64,000 nt of DNA from Trichobilharzia szidati. Lineage: Eukaryota; Platyhelminthes; Trematoda; Strigeidida; Schistosomatidae. The position numbers and the translations under genes were made by a program. The number at the start of each line of letters is the position of its first letter. Position 1 is the stretch's first letter. The notes below the pieces were generated by a model. The model worked only from the letters and a program-made list of their open reading frames with translations. It did not search any database and was not told the DNA's origin. Of the stretch, positions 1 to 11,200 are shown piece after piece. The DNA lies in NCBI GenBank assembly GCA_944472155.2, contig OX235271.1, positions 121,277,329-121,341,328 on the forward strand, given 5' to 3'.

Positions 1-1432
1 CAAAATTGCTCAAATTTCTTAACTCAAAGAGATCGGATTTCACAGGTACAGTAAAACTGTACCCAGCAAGTGTTTTAAAGTTGACCAGGTTATTTTCTTG
101 ACGGGTCTAAAGGTGATCAGTATTAACTTCCTATACATGATTTGGAATTTCATATATCACATCACCAATATCGACAATGCTGCCTTAATACATGAGTTTT
201 TGAATACTGTTAGGGGATGCGGTCACAGGTGCGTCCTAATTTTGAAAATTAATTTCAACTTAGATGGTACTAAGTGCATACTGCATACGTAAGATATGAT
301 CGCTAATCTTTTGAGATCGATTTTAATGACCCGTATTTTATCGAGTAGGTGTCGTCTGTATACCCACTGCTCAGAAATCTTCTGAATGGTACCAGACCAA
401 AATCACACACCTTCAAAGATGTTTCCAGAGTACTGTCAGAGGCATAGTTAAAGAATATTGAAGCCTGAAGGTCTTAACTAAATTGGTTGCTGGTTTGGAA
501 TCTTACTGATATGCGATTTTGTCCTAATTCTACTTTGGATGTTTCGCAAAGGGTTTTTCAGATTCCCTGATATACCTTTAAAACACACACATCTGTGGTG
601 GACGAACTCAAAAAACAATTTTATGGTTTGAATCTAAAGTGACTGAAGCATCGAATCCTTACAATTAGTGGAGGGTGAACAGATGGTGTATCCACAACTT
701 GAGGAAACCAAACACGTTTTTCATGAATCATCTTTTACATTTTCAAAGTTTTGGAGTTGCTATAGCAGATAATATTTTGCTGAGGTTAATATCTTCATGA
801 TTTTGAGAATTGGTACATCAGCCTCATATTAGAATGACGAAACAATTTCTACCTGCTATTCCACTGATAATGAAAATAAATCTCTTTTGAGCTGAAACTC
901 TTGAGCTGTGCATCAAAGTTCTCAGCTGTCACTATGGTGATTGTCTAATATGTTTGACTGCAGTCGTTCAGTTGATGGTAAACTCTATTTGCAGAAATGA
1001 CAAAAAGACATCATGTTTTCTACCATTTATCCTTTACTCTAACTTAACCCTTCAGTTTAACAGCATATAAATGTCGTCTAGTCGAATAGTGCAAATCCAA
1101 CCTAGTGCTTAGTAAAACAGTGACACTAACTAGATCGAATGGCTTTAACTGTGGGTGTTGAGTTGGGTTAAGATCTTCAGGTAATTATTATCGAGTGGTT
1201 TGTCTGGGAGCTTGGATACTGTCCAGACGTCTAAAACATTTTTTTCTTCGTGTCTGGTGTGAGGATTTAGTTCACTGACTTTTGACTTTGATCCCCCGAT
1301 TGTACCACACCTATTAATTACTTCGACCTGGGAGACTGGCATTATTATAAACCCTTACACATCAAATGCAACTCTTGGCTTAGTAAATAAACTCATTTTC
1401 TATAGTTGGTATGTAAGGGTTAGTTTTCTTTT
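1..1432. other. No gene recognised; probable intron or upstream DNA
   Basis: AT-rich sequence with short open frames only, none with a recognisable motif. Because the next exon on the plus strand starts with a split codon after an acceptor at 1941-1944, this stretch is most simply an intron of the RSBN1-like gene whose earlier exons lie outside the window. I see no tRNA, rRNA or clear mobile element in it. Confidence 0.5.
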
Positions 1433-1828
1433 TACGAGTTGATGATGGATTGATATCAGTTAGAGAACCATTGAAAACCAGGGAGTAATGGACAGCTGTT
1501 TCATCCTAGTTTTGGGAATCATCGGTAGTACGCACCCACCACAGTGGGGTTCGAACCCAGGACCTTCCGGTTACAAGGCAAGCTCGTATACCATTCAGCC
1601 ACTGGGACCCGATTCAATGGCTCATGAATTCTAACTTCTGCCATTGGTTGGGGTCCCAGTGGCTGAAGGGTATACGAGCTTGCCTTGTAACCGAAAGGTC
1701 CTGGGTTCGAAATCCACTGTGGTGGGTGCGTACTACCGATGATTCCCAAAACTAGGATGAAACAGCTGTCCAGTACTTCCTGGTTTTCAATGGTTCTCTA
1801 ACCGACATCAATCCGTCATCAACTCGTA
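1433..1828. repeat. SINE-1 inverted (palindromic) dimer
   Basis: Two copies of a tRNA-derived short element lie tail-out, head-to-head: the left arm 1433-1610 is the reverse complement of the right arm 1651-1828, with a 40-bp centre. Each arm has a tRNA-like head (box A around GGCTGAA, an anticodon-loop-like CTTGTAA that would read Thr TGT, box B GGTTCGAA) followed by a tail shaped like a hammerhead ribozyme: CCGATGA, a short stem, then GATGAAACAGCTGTC. Both arms carry the same private variants (GTACTACC and AAAACTAGG), so one arm was probably copied from the other. Box B in the right arm has an extra A. Confidence 0.8.
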
Positions 1829-1944
1829 GAAATAAATTCATATTGAGCTATTGAATTGCATAAAAAAATATGTATTCTTTCCTGGTTATTCTTACATTTG
1901 TTTAACTCATTTCTGTGAATTGTGTTTTTATGTTGTTTTATCAG

Positions 1945-2326
1945 TGTCGTTGATGGTTGTGGCATTACAGACCTGGTTATAGATCGCCGGAAATTTAGTG
2001 GACGTCAAATAGCAGTCCATGATAGAACTCCATGTCATGCGGACCATGCAGATGATGGGCTCGCACGTCATGCCACAGCAGCTGTTGGACTTCTCAAAGC
2101 TGTATATCCCCCTCGAGTTGGAGAAGAAGATTCATTTCCTCATTCGTCATCCTGTTCGTCTTCTGAAGATGGCAATCACGTTGCAAGTTCTTCCACGAAT
2201 CCATATGCTCTTAAATTAAATCAGCCTGCTAGAATAGTTAAAGATGTAGTTGTATTTGATCCGCGTCATTACGCTGATTTGATTGAACGGTTAAGGCTAG
2301 ATATTATGGAGCCACCAACAAATCAG
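1945..2326 (+). CDS. RSBN1/KDM9-like protein, internal coding exon
   Basis: Exon of a gene continuing at 2396 and 6599. The acceptor is TCAG at 1941-1944 and the donor is CAG|GTTTGT at 2327; the exon starts with the last base of a split codon and ends in phase 0 (127 codons). The translation is dense and protein-like: VVDGCGITDLVIDRRKF, then AVHDRTPCHADHADDG, a Ser-rich low-complexity insert (about residues 65-85), then FDPRHYADLIERLRLDIMEPP. Assignment to the RSBN1 family (round spermatid basic protein; its nematode relative DPY-21 is a JmjC histone H4K20 demethylase) rests mainly on the final exon. The HAD triplet could be the HxD iron-binding pair of the JmjC fold, but that is a guess. An open frame upstream to 1922 is read-through of intron, not a start. 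Confidence 0.65.
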
Positions 2327-2395
2327 GTTTGTTTTTCATATTTTTTTTACTTTGTTACTACTCCTAAAATCGCTTTTGTGTATCACTTTTTTCAG

Positions 2396-2414
2396 CTTTT
2401 ACCATGTGTTAATG
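2396..2414 (+). CDS. RSBN1/KDM9-like gene, candidate micro-exon
   Basis: A 69-nt intron (2327-2395, GTTTGT...TTTTTTCAG) separates this from the preceding exon. Spliced, it adds LLPCVN, which fits the LPPCVQ-like stretch that precedes the W-DD-LNQL motif in RSBN1 proteins. The 3' edge is not settled. The donor G|GTAGGC at 2415 gives phase 1, which does not match the phase-0 acceptor at 6599; a weaker donor at 2408 would match. A missed small exon between 2420 and 6590 would also solve this. Confidence 0.4.
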
Positions 2415-2419
2415 GTAGG

Positions 2420-4384
2420 CAGACATATGTGGCCACATTCCGTCATATTTCAATTTAACCCCAGCTCGATAAAATACAGCGTATTAGTTAACGGATTATT
2501 ACTTAACCAACATGAAATATTCGCGGATAACAGGTTGACTTATCTTAATCATAAAGATGAATGAAATCAAAAGCACATACTATCTTGTGATTTATTAAAT
2601 ATTCAGCTTAAAAACTCGTCCTACTTTTAATCTTCGTTGATTATATTTTTTGTCGGTGGTGAGTGTTGTGTTTGAGGTAAAAAAAGTATGGTGTGGTGTA
2701 AGACGAAGTTGAAATAGCGCAATATAATTCTACGACTCACTATTCAGATTAATTCGTTAGGTAATAAGAGATCTTCATCAAGAAGTCAGGCTGCCTCAGC
2801 ATATGTGTAACTCTGAGAAATATTATTCTTCTCTGCAGACTCTAAAGTGTGCTATTTCATGCTTCACTGATAAGTCATAGCCGTTACGAAATTGATACTG
2901 GAGGACCGGTTTATCAACTGGGAACAATTGGATCAGATTAATTTGCCACGTTTCAAAATATGGGGACAAATAAAGTTTAATACCAACAAAAGAACATAGG
3001 TGAGATGAAGGAGATAATCAAATGAAGGTCAGTGAAGCTTTGTAAGATCTAAAAGATGTCAAGTATCACTCCTGTACATTATTGAATGGTTTTGAGCCGA
3101 ATCAGTAGGAGTTTCCATCTACTACTCCTTAACATGTGAGAAACCCCAATCAGTCTACATCACCCTGAATGGCTCAGACCAATAGTTATTTATTTCATGC
3201 ATTAGTACTATTGTAATGGTAAAAGGTAACGGACTTGGTGAAGGAATGGTATCTCTATATTGAGAAATTATGTACACCTTATCTCCAAATCGTCATTTGC
3301 ACAGATGTTTCGTGTTGTGCTACTTCTGCCCTTCGTATTGTGTTTCTTTGTCTTCTGTTCGTATCTCCCGTGTTGTTGCTCAACGCTGAGTCATTTGCTG
3401 TCTTTGACGTCAAATCTATCTCTCTGCTACTTGATATTTTTTATGTTGGTGAATGTCTTTATATACTACTGATAAATCTTATCAGTAGCGCACACCACAC
3501 TATGTTTTAGTGTTCGTTTCTCTTAATCTTTTCCAACATATTGTGACTTCGGCTAACACTTTCCAGCTACGAAGGCGGTTGTGCAGCATATGTAGGGACT
3601 ATCTTAACCATCTTAGTCAATCGAAATTCACAACTTCGTAGATTTCCTTTCCTTCCTTTTATAAGACACCTCATTATTACATATACTGTTCCACCCAAAG
3701 GCGAAAATTGGCTGAAGGCATCTGCAGTAAAATGACCTATGTTTTCATATCTTCAAGGCCGTAGAGTAGGACGAAACAAACCGCTATTCAATACACATAC
3801 TCCTTGACAAAACAGAGTTTGCTTCATACAGTTCATTGTTATATGAAGACTGAGATTTTAAACTTTATTGACCAACTAACTTTTCTAGACGAGTGAACTC
3901 CATTTCGTATTGCACCAGGAAGGTCAGTTAGACAAAAAACAGTTGCCATTATAGTATGTGTTGCGTGCCCTATCGTACGGATTTCAGAGCGTAGTCTTAC
4001 TGGTGGTAGATGGGGATATAACGGCAGTGAGGTGTTTCTCTAGGATGATCAGCGAGCCAGTTGTGATATCTTCCGCCTCTGTGGAGTAGGGATTAGGAGA
4101 GGTCAATACCGAAAATTTTACATTTCGACTTATTATTTTATATAATCTAAGAAGATACCAACTTCCAGGGTGTGGGTAGCCAGAAGTAGCCACTGCTGAA
4201 AAATATGAGCACAGAAAGTTCACCTGTTCCTCACCTACCATCTTTCGTTTTCTTCACACTGCTTATACCATTTACCAGACAGGCGATTTGTTTTTTCTGG
4301 ACTTTGTAACTTACTGGAGAATGCAGTGGTATAAGCACCACCTGCAGTATCTTGAAACCAGTTTTTCAACTCCATATTAGAGAT
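2420..4384. other. Intron, no recognised feature
   Basis: Intronic by position between RSBN1-like exons. Open frames around 3235-3510 and 3984-4241 have no motif I recognise and no clear splice context. No repeat family found elsewhere in this window was recognised here. Confidence 0.5.
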
Positions 4385-4715
4385 TTCCACTTCTGATATA
4401 ACTCCAAATGAGCTTAAAGTTGGTTACGACGAATTACTGACTAGGTTAAACAACATATTAGCTAGAGTGTGGGACTTTGAGATAGTTCCAACGTCTTGGT
4501 GTAGATCGGCGAAAGTGCAAGTTTTTAAGAAAGGAAATAAATGTTCCTATGAGATTCATAGATGGATCAGCTTTACCATCATACTATCTAAGGTTTTTTG
4601 TTCCACAGTCATACTTAGATTAAGTCTGACTAGAGCGAAACAAACTTTAAGAAACAAAAGGGATTGGCTTCGGAATCGAAGGAGAATGTACTGGCCCTAT
4701 GTCTAATTTCTGGCA
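4385..4715 (+). mobile_element. LINE reverse transcriptase fragment (RTE-like), broken
   Basis: The plus-strand translation reads APNELKVGYDELL, then WDFEIVPTSWCRSAKV, KKGNKCSYEIHRWIS and LSKVF, which is the N-terminal block of an RTE-type non-LTR reverse transcriptase (the W...KKG...N-RGIS-L...SK pattern). It is interrupted before the catalytic motifs and followed by unrelated sequence. It lies inside the RSBN1-like intron. It differs from the LINE at 14620, so it is another subfamily or an older copy. Confidence 0.65.
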
Positions 4716-4959
4716 GATTCTGCAATGTAGAAATATTTGCAGACATTCAACAGAATTTATGAATTTATAGGTTTAACAGAAGGTAATGGCTCTTGGACCT
4801 AGCATTAAACGTACTTTGATTCGATTTTTTCCAAATTGTTGGTTATTATTTCCCATGGTACATCATCTTTGAATTGCAGTCGTGTACATGCAATCTTTGT
4901 GTTAGGGAATATAGGAGAATTCTTTTCTAGTCTCTATTTTATGATAAGCTTTTCAAGGT

Positions 4960-5640
4960 AGCCGTTTTTGATTAACTTATCATACACACCTTAAGTTCGT
5001 CTTCAATTGCTGAAGGTATTTACAAAATTTCTTTTATACTGCAGAGAAATAAGGCTGTGAAAATGTGTATTTTGACCGTTCCAAGTACTTTTCTCATGCA
5101 AATTCCTTCTTATACTACCATCTGGTGTTTGTGTCAGTAGGACGTCTAGAAAGGCAATTTTATTTTGGAATTCTTAACATGTGAATTTTATAGCTGAATG
5201 TACTTCATTGAATTGAGACACTATTGTGTTCCTGTCCAAATCATTTTCACAAGTTATCATTTATATACCGGCAATAAAATGAGAATTTCTTGATAAAGTT
5301 GTTTTGAGTACCATTTCCTAATTTATTTGGAAATAAATATGCTAACATGTAACCCAATGGAGAGCTCATTGCCACCAACCAACCTAAAATGCATGTGCAT
5401 ATTCATGGTGCACATTAGTAACAGTTCTTTAAGGATTTCTACTGAGATCCTGATATTTATTGGCTTGTTATTTATTTGTTCACATATGTAATTGATCGTT
5501 TCAGTTAGAGGTGCATTTGTAGATGGAGACGTTGCGTTCAAAGATATCATAGTTTCATCTTTGATATTGATATCTTCAATTCTGTCCGTGAATTCAAATA
5601 CATTTTTCATACTATATTTCACTAGCTGTTCATGTAAGGG
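4960..5640 (-). mobile_element. Penelope-like element (PLE) RT fragment, decayed
   Basis: On the minus strand, 5622-5323 reads FTDRIEDINIKDETMIS, then PLTETINYICEQI, EILKELLLMCTMN, which matches the PLE reverse transcriptase region before the catalytic centre. Further on (about 5140-5030 minus) come TQTPDGSIRRNLHEK and GQNTHFHS, the RT thumb-side block of the same family. The central catalytic part is deleted or scrambled, and frames are broken. It sits in reverse orientation inside the host-gene intron, as old intronic insertions commonly do. Confidence 0.75.
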
Positions 5641-5647
5641 TTTTAGG

Positions 5648-5760
5648 ATAGAAATTTGATAAGGTTAAAATTGCTATTGATTGAGAATAAAGGTATTTGA
5701 GTGTCAATTTTAACAAATGTGAAGAGGGTGTGAAATGTACAGAAGGAGCATATGGTTTTA
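5648..5760. repeat. PLE terminal-repeat-like sequence
   Basis: The stretch beginning GATAGAAATTTGATAAGG and continuing through GTATTTGAGTGTCAATTTT is nearly identical to 20596-20710, the inner end of the left arm of the PLE at 20387-21517. It is therefore part of the terminal repeat of a related PLE, next to the RT fragment at 4960-5640. Confidence 0.65.
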
Positions 5761-6598
5761 GGATAGTTAACAACCATTTAGCTAAAGCATGATAGGACGG
5801 ATTGTGCATGTCTAACTAGAATCGGTCTTAACGGCTGAGCCATATAATCTTGGTGTGTATGTGACCGTGGGTATGAGTTCGTCATGTAAACTTGTGGAAA
5901 GTATCTGTCCCCTCCCTCAATTTTCACGAACACCTGGTTATTTTATCTTCTACTTTGTTGTTTAAATTTGTGCTCCCCTCCAGTTTTCGAAACTGTTTGT
6001 CTCTCAATAAATCTTTCATCTTTTTAGTATAATCATTTCTGTTATGGAGGTTTATTCCTGAACCTTCATCAGGTGTTGTAATGTAGCAGCATTTTTCTGA
6101 CTTCCCGGTGGCTCAAATTTTTTTCAGCCTTAGAAATATATGCGGCTCTTGATTCGAGCGTAGAGTTGGTAGTCTTTTCCAACTCGCACTTAGTATTTAA
6201 CTTCTATGTTATTATAAGTTAAGACTCAAAAGATACTAACTTGGGAAACGCTTTCAACTTAACACAACAATTTGTCTTCCTGTTTCATCCTTATTAAAGT
6301 AATTTTAAAGCACTAAACTGATTCAAGGAGGTATCCCTTCATTGCAAGGAAAAGTATGTTTATTTACACTATTTGCTAATATGTTTGACAAACCACTTGA
6401 GATGGTGGAATGGTATAACTTTGATTTAAAGAAACTTCGTATGTATTTTATATTCGCACACTGAGATGCTAAATAAAGGGTTCCAATAGACTATTCGACA
6501 TTAACTGATTTCTAATATTTCATACCACCTAATAATTCGTATTTAGTGTATTTTTATACTGCATGTGTAAATTTGTTGTTATTTTATTTACTGAAAAG

Positions 6599-6940
6599 TG
6601 TGGTTCATTTTGGGCGGACGATGGTGAACTGAATCAACTGCATTCAGAAGGCTTTCGTTATGTCCGTTTACCTCTTCGTGATAATGATATCTATTTTATT
6701 CCACGCAATGTTGTACATCAATTCAAGTCTGTTTCAGCTGTGGCTAGTATAGCATGGCATGTTCGTTTAAAAAATTATTATGATCAATCAGAACGTGACG
6801 ACACAACTGTCTCGTCTGGAAATAATGAGTTTAGTGTAACTAATCAGCATCAGCCACAACAACAGGAGCGACCTCAGCAGTTGTGTAATCCCGAAGAGTC
6901 AGTATCTGAGTTAGCAGTTCCCAGTGTTATAAAAAGTTAA
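6599..6940 (+). CDS. RSBN1/KDM9-like protein, terminal coding exon
   Basis: The acceptor is GAAAAG at 6593-6598; the stop codon TAA is at 6938-6940. The translation starts [14 protein letters not shown], then [45 protein letters not shown]. This is the conserved C-terminal block of RSBN1/RSBN1L (KDM9) proteins: [15 protein letters not shown] forms the last cupin strands of the JmjC-type fold and contributes the distal iron-binding His. These are nuclear, chromatin-associated proteins; the C. elegans relative DPY-21 removes one methyl from H4K20me2. After the domain comes a polar tail with a Gln-rich run ([11 protein letters not shown]), typical of fast-evolving ends. The long intron before this exon holds LINE and PLE debris. 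Family assignment is firm for this exon; enzymatic activity is inferred only. Confidence 0.85.
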   Translation, partial: CGSFWADDGELNQLHSEGFRYVRLPLRDNDIYFIPRNVVHQFKSVSAVASIAWHVRLKNYYDQSERDDTTVSSGNNEFSVTNQHQPQQQERPQQLCNPEESVSELAVPSVIKS

Positions 6941-7494
6941 TGTTATGGAAATGAAGTCACCTGAAGGTATTCATCAATCACCTTTTCAAGTTATTTTTGT
7001 AATATATATATATAACTGTTATTACTATTATGACGTTCATTACGATTATTGCTTAAGTAATTGACAAATCTTGTTACCGTTTACATAATAAGTATCATTC
7101 ACACTGCTATAAAATAGCTTTGCATGCATTTACCAGTCTCTTTCTGTAAGCCCACTTTGCAACACTAACATGTTTCATCCCCTCATACTATGTACGATGT
7201 ATTTGTTCTATATTTCCTTCTGTGATTCTATATAGTATCTCATATTTCTTGTACAAACGATCAGGCGCCTAAATCTCTTCATTTACATTAATCTTTAGTT
7301 AAAGTGATTATTATATGGATTTTGGTTTCACTGTTTAGCGATTGTTTTGTAGTAATTGATTCTCTGCAATTTCTATATTGTACTTCTTGTTCTCTTTATA
7401 TTTTACTTTCATCCCTTGTATTCTTGTTTCCTATGTTTTGCTCTTTTGTATAATTTTAGAAAGTATTCTCATGAATTATATGAACTGAATGTAA

Positions 7495-7500
7495 AATAAA
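7495..7500 (+). promoter_or_regulatory. Candidate polyadenylation signal (AATAAA)
   Basis: The first good AATAAA on the plus strand downstream of the RSBN1-like stop codon, about 555 bp after it, within GTAAAATAAACCG. This would give a T-rich 3' UTR. No transcript evidence is available. Confidence 0.35.
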
Positions 7501-8094
7501 CCGTAAAATGTGTTTCGGAGGTTTAAGAGTTTCGGTTTTGCACTTTTGGTTTTAGCTTAACTAACAGGTGAGTTTCATTCCAATTTGGATTGTTCAGAAA
7601 CCATACCAAAGAATTCGGAAAAATTGCTTTTTTTGGTTTGTTGAGTAGTCAATGTGTGAAGCATGCTGAGGATGGATATTGTTGAAAAATTATGCTAACA
7701 GTGTGCATGTATCCAATGCCTTTCAATGGGATTTTGTTAGTTTCATTTATGTTTAGTGACATCATGCTTTGGCTTCTTTCATTTAGTATTTGATAAATGT
7801 TGTACTCATTTGGTGCATAAAACTGTTCGGTTAGATTCACTGATTTTTTTTTCTCCTATGAACAGTGTGGAGTTTGATTTTCCTGGTCTCAAACACAGAA
7901 TTTGATCAGGTTGCATTTGTTAGCAGTTGAATTTTGATTAAATAATGGTATATGATAAGTGATATTAACGTTTTTATGAAATTTGCATTTTAAATGTACA
8001 TATGTATATATATGTGTAAATTGGCACATTTTGAAATTGATTAGATATTAAACTACACTGATTCGTTGGAGCCTAGTAACTTATGTTGTTGTTC

Positions 8095-8214
8095 CCAAAT
8101 TTTGTCGATTGAATATAGACCACCAAATGAGGAAACTTTTCATAGTGAATTCGGACATCTCCCCGCTCCAAAACAGGTGGCAGATACGTGTAGTAATGAT
8201 ATTTTCAAATTATT
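8095..8214 (+). pseudogene. Orphan coding-like stretch cut by the tandem array
   Basis: An open frame running into the array reads IEYRPPNEETFHSEFGHLPA, then PKQVADTCSNDIFKLL, with a composition much more protein-like than the surrounding DNA. The open frame continues into the first array unit (LARPPANV...), so the original sequence is truncated there. There is no known domain. It could be a lost exon, a retroelement fragment, or chance. An AG precedes ACCACCAAATG (about 8118), which could be an acceptor. Confidence 0.25.
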
Positions 8215-11200
8215 GACTTTAGCGCGACCACCAGCCAATGTCATGGTTGGCGAGTATTTGTCGTCACTGCCGACCGAGTGGACCCCACTGGTGACGACTT
8301 GTGAGTAGAAGTGCAGGCAACGTCGTCCTGCAGCCGCCAGTGACTAGCGAGCATCAGATTAATTTGCAGGAGTTTGTCTGTAGGGATTCGATTTGTTTGA
8401 AGTTTGATCACGGATTGATATGAGTGAGAGAAGCGAGCATTGGGAAGCAGGGAGTAGTGGAGAGGTGTTTGGTGCTAGCGTGGGAGTGGTGGGCAGTGCG
8501 CACCCAGTGTGTTTGGAAGCGAGGAGCTTCCGGGTGACAAGGCAAGCTCGTAGAGCATTCAGTCACTGGGACTCGACTCAATGGCCCATGAATTGTAACT
8601 CCTAGCAATTGGTGATTTTAGCGCGACCACCAGCCAATGTCATGGTTGGCGAGTATTTGTCGTCACTGCCGACCGAGTGGACCCCACTGGTGACGACTTG
8701 TGAGTAGAAGTGCAGGCAACGTCGTCCTGCAGCCGCCAGTGACTAGCGAGCATCAGATTAATTTGCAGGAGTTTGTCTGTAGGGATTCGATTTGTTTGAA
8801 GTTTGATCACGGATTGATATGAGTGAGAGAAGCGAGCATTGGGAAGCAGGGAGTAGTGGAGAGGTGTTTGGTGCTAGCGTGGGAGTGGTGGGCAGTGCGC
8901 ACCCAGTGTGTTTGGAAGCGAGGAGCTTCCGGGTGACAAGGCAAGCTCGTAGAGCATTCAGTCACTGGGACTCGACTCAATGGCCCATGAATTGTAACTC
9001 CTAGCAATTGGTGATTTTAGCGCGACCACCAGCCAATGTCATGGTTGGCGAGTATTTGTCGTCACTGCCGACCGAGTGGACCCCACTGGTGACGACTTGT
9101 GAGTAGAAGTGCAGGCAACGTCGTCCTGCAGCCGCCAGTGACTAGCGAGCATCAGATTAATTTGCAGGAGTTTGTCTGTAGGGATTCGATTTGTTTGAAG
9201 TTTGATCACGGATTGATATGAGTGAGAGAAGCGAGCATTGTGAAGCAGGGAGTAGTGGAGAGGTGTTTGGTGCTAGCGTGGGAGTGGTGGGCAGTGCGCA
9301 CCCAGTGTGTTTGGAAGCGAGGAGCTTCCGGGTGACAAGGCAAGCTCGTAGAGCATTCAGTCACTGGGACTCGACTCAATGGCCCATGAATTGTAACTCC
9401 TAGCAATTGGTGATTTTAGCGCGACCACCAGCCAATGTCATGGTTGGCGAGTATTTGTGGTCACTGCCGACCGAGTGGACCCCACTGGTGACGACTTGTG
9501 AGTAGAAGTGCAGGCAACGTCGTCCTGCAGCCGCCAGTGACTAGCGAGCATCAGATTAATTTGCAGGAGTTTGTCTGTAGGGATTCGATTTGTTTGAAGT
9601 TTGATCACGGATTGATATGAGTGAGAGAAGCGAGCATTGTGAAGCAGGGAGTAGTGGAGAGGTGTTTGGTGCTAGCGTGGGAGTGGTGGGCAGTGCGCAC
9701 CCAGTGTGTTTGGAAGCGAGGAGCTTCCGGGTGACAAGGCAAGCTCGTAGAGCATTCAGTCACTGGGACTCGACTCAATGGCCCATGAATTGTAACTCCT
9801 AGCAATTGGTGATTTTAGCGCGACCACCAGCCAATGTCATGGTTGGCGAGTATTTGTGGTCACTGCCGACCGAGTGGACCCCACTGGTGACGACTTGTGA
9901 GTAGAAGTGCAGGCAACGTCGTCCTGCAGCCAGTGACTAGCGAGCATCAGATTAATTTGCAGGAGTTTGTCTGTAGGGATTCGATTTGTTTGAAGTTTGA
10001 TCACGGATTGATATGAGTGAGAGAAGCGAGCATTGTGAAGCAGGGAGTAGTGGAGAGGTGTTTGGTGCTAGCGTGGGAGTGGTGGGCAGTGCGCACCCAG
10101 TGTGTTTGGAAGCGAGGAGCTTCCGGGTGACAAGGCGAGCTCGTAGAGCATTCAGTCACTGGGACTCGACTCAATGGCCCATGAATTGTAACTCCTAGCA
10201 ATTGGTGATTTTAGCGCGACCACCAGCCAATGTCATGGTTGGCGAGTATTTGTGGTCACTGCCGACCGAGTGGACCCCACTGGTGACGACTTGTGAGTAG
10301 AAGTGCAGGCAACGTCGTCCTGCAGCCAGTGACTAGCGAGCATCAGATTAATTTGCAGGAGTTTGTCTGTAGGGATTCGATTTGTTTGAAGTTTGATCAC
10401 GGATTGATATGAGTGAGAGAAGCGAGCATTGTGAAGCAGGGAGTAGTGGAGAGGTGTTTGGTGCTAGCGTGGGAGTGGTGGGCAGTGCGCACCCAGTGTG
10501 TTTGGAAGCGAGGAGCTTCCGGGTGACAAGGCGAGCTCGTAGAGCATTCAGTCACTGGGACTCGACTCAATGGCCCATGAATTGTAACTCCTAGCAATTG
10601 GTGATTTTAGCGCGACCACCAGCCAATGTCATGGTTGGCGAGTATTTGTGGTCACTGCCGACCGAGTGGACCCCACTGGTGACGACTTGTGAGTAGAAGT
10701 GCAGGCAACGTCGTCCTGCAGCCAGTGACTAGCGAGCATCAGATTAATTTGCAGGAGTTTGTCTGTAGGGATTCGATTTGTTTGAAGTTTGATCACGGAT
10801 TGATATGAGTGAGAGAAGCGAGCATTGTGAAGCAGGGAGTAGTGGAGAGGTGTTTGGTGCTAGCGTGGGAGTGGTGGGCAGTGCGCACCCAGTGTGTTTG
10901 GAAGCGAGGAGCTTCCGGGTGACAAGGCGAGCTCGTAGAGCATTCAGTCACTGGGACTCGACTCAATGGCCCATGAATTGTAACTCCTAGCAATTGGTGA
11001 TTTTAGCGCGACCACCAGCCAATGTCATGGTTGGCGAGTATTTGTGGTCACTGCCGACCGAGTGGACCCCACTGGTGACGACTTGTGAGTAGAAGTGCAG
11101 GCAACGTCGTCCTGCAGCCGCCAGTGACTAGCGAGCATCAGATTAATTTGCAGGAGTTTGTCTGTAGGGATTCGATTTGTTTGAAGTTTGATCACGGATT

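Noticed and set aside
1922..2458. A single 178-codon gene at this locus
   Set aside because: The frame reads through a 69-nt intron whose length is a multiple of three and starts inside upstream intron; splice signals show separate exons.
3235..3510. Hydrophobic small protein in the RSBN1-like intron
   Set aside because: Hydrophobicity comes from T-rich DNA; two overlapping frames are equally open and neither has supporting context.
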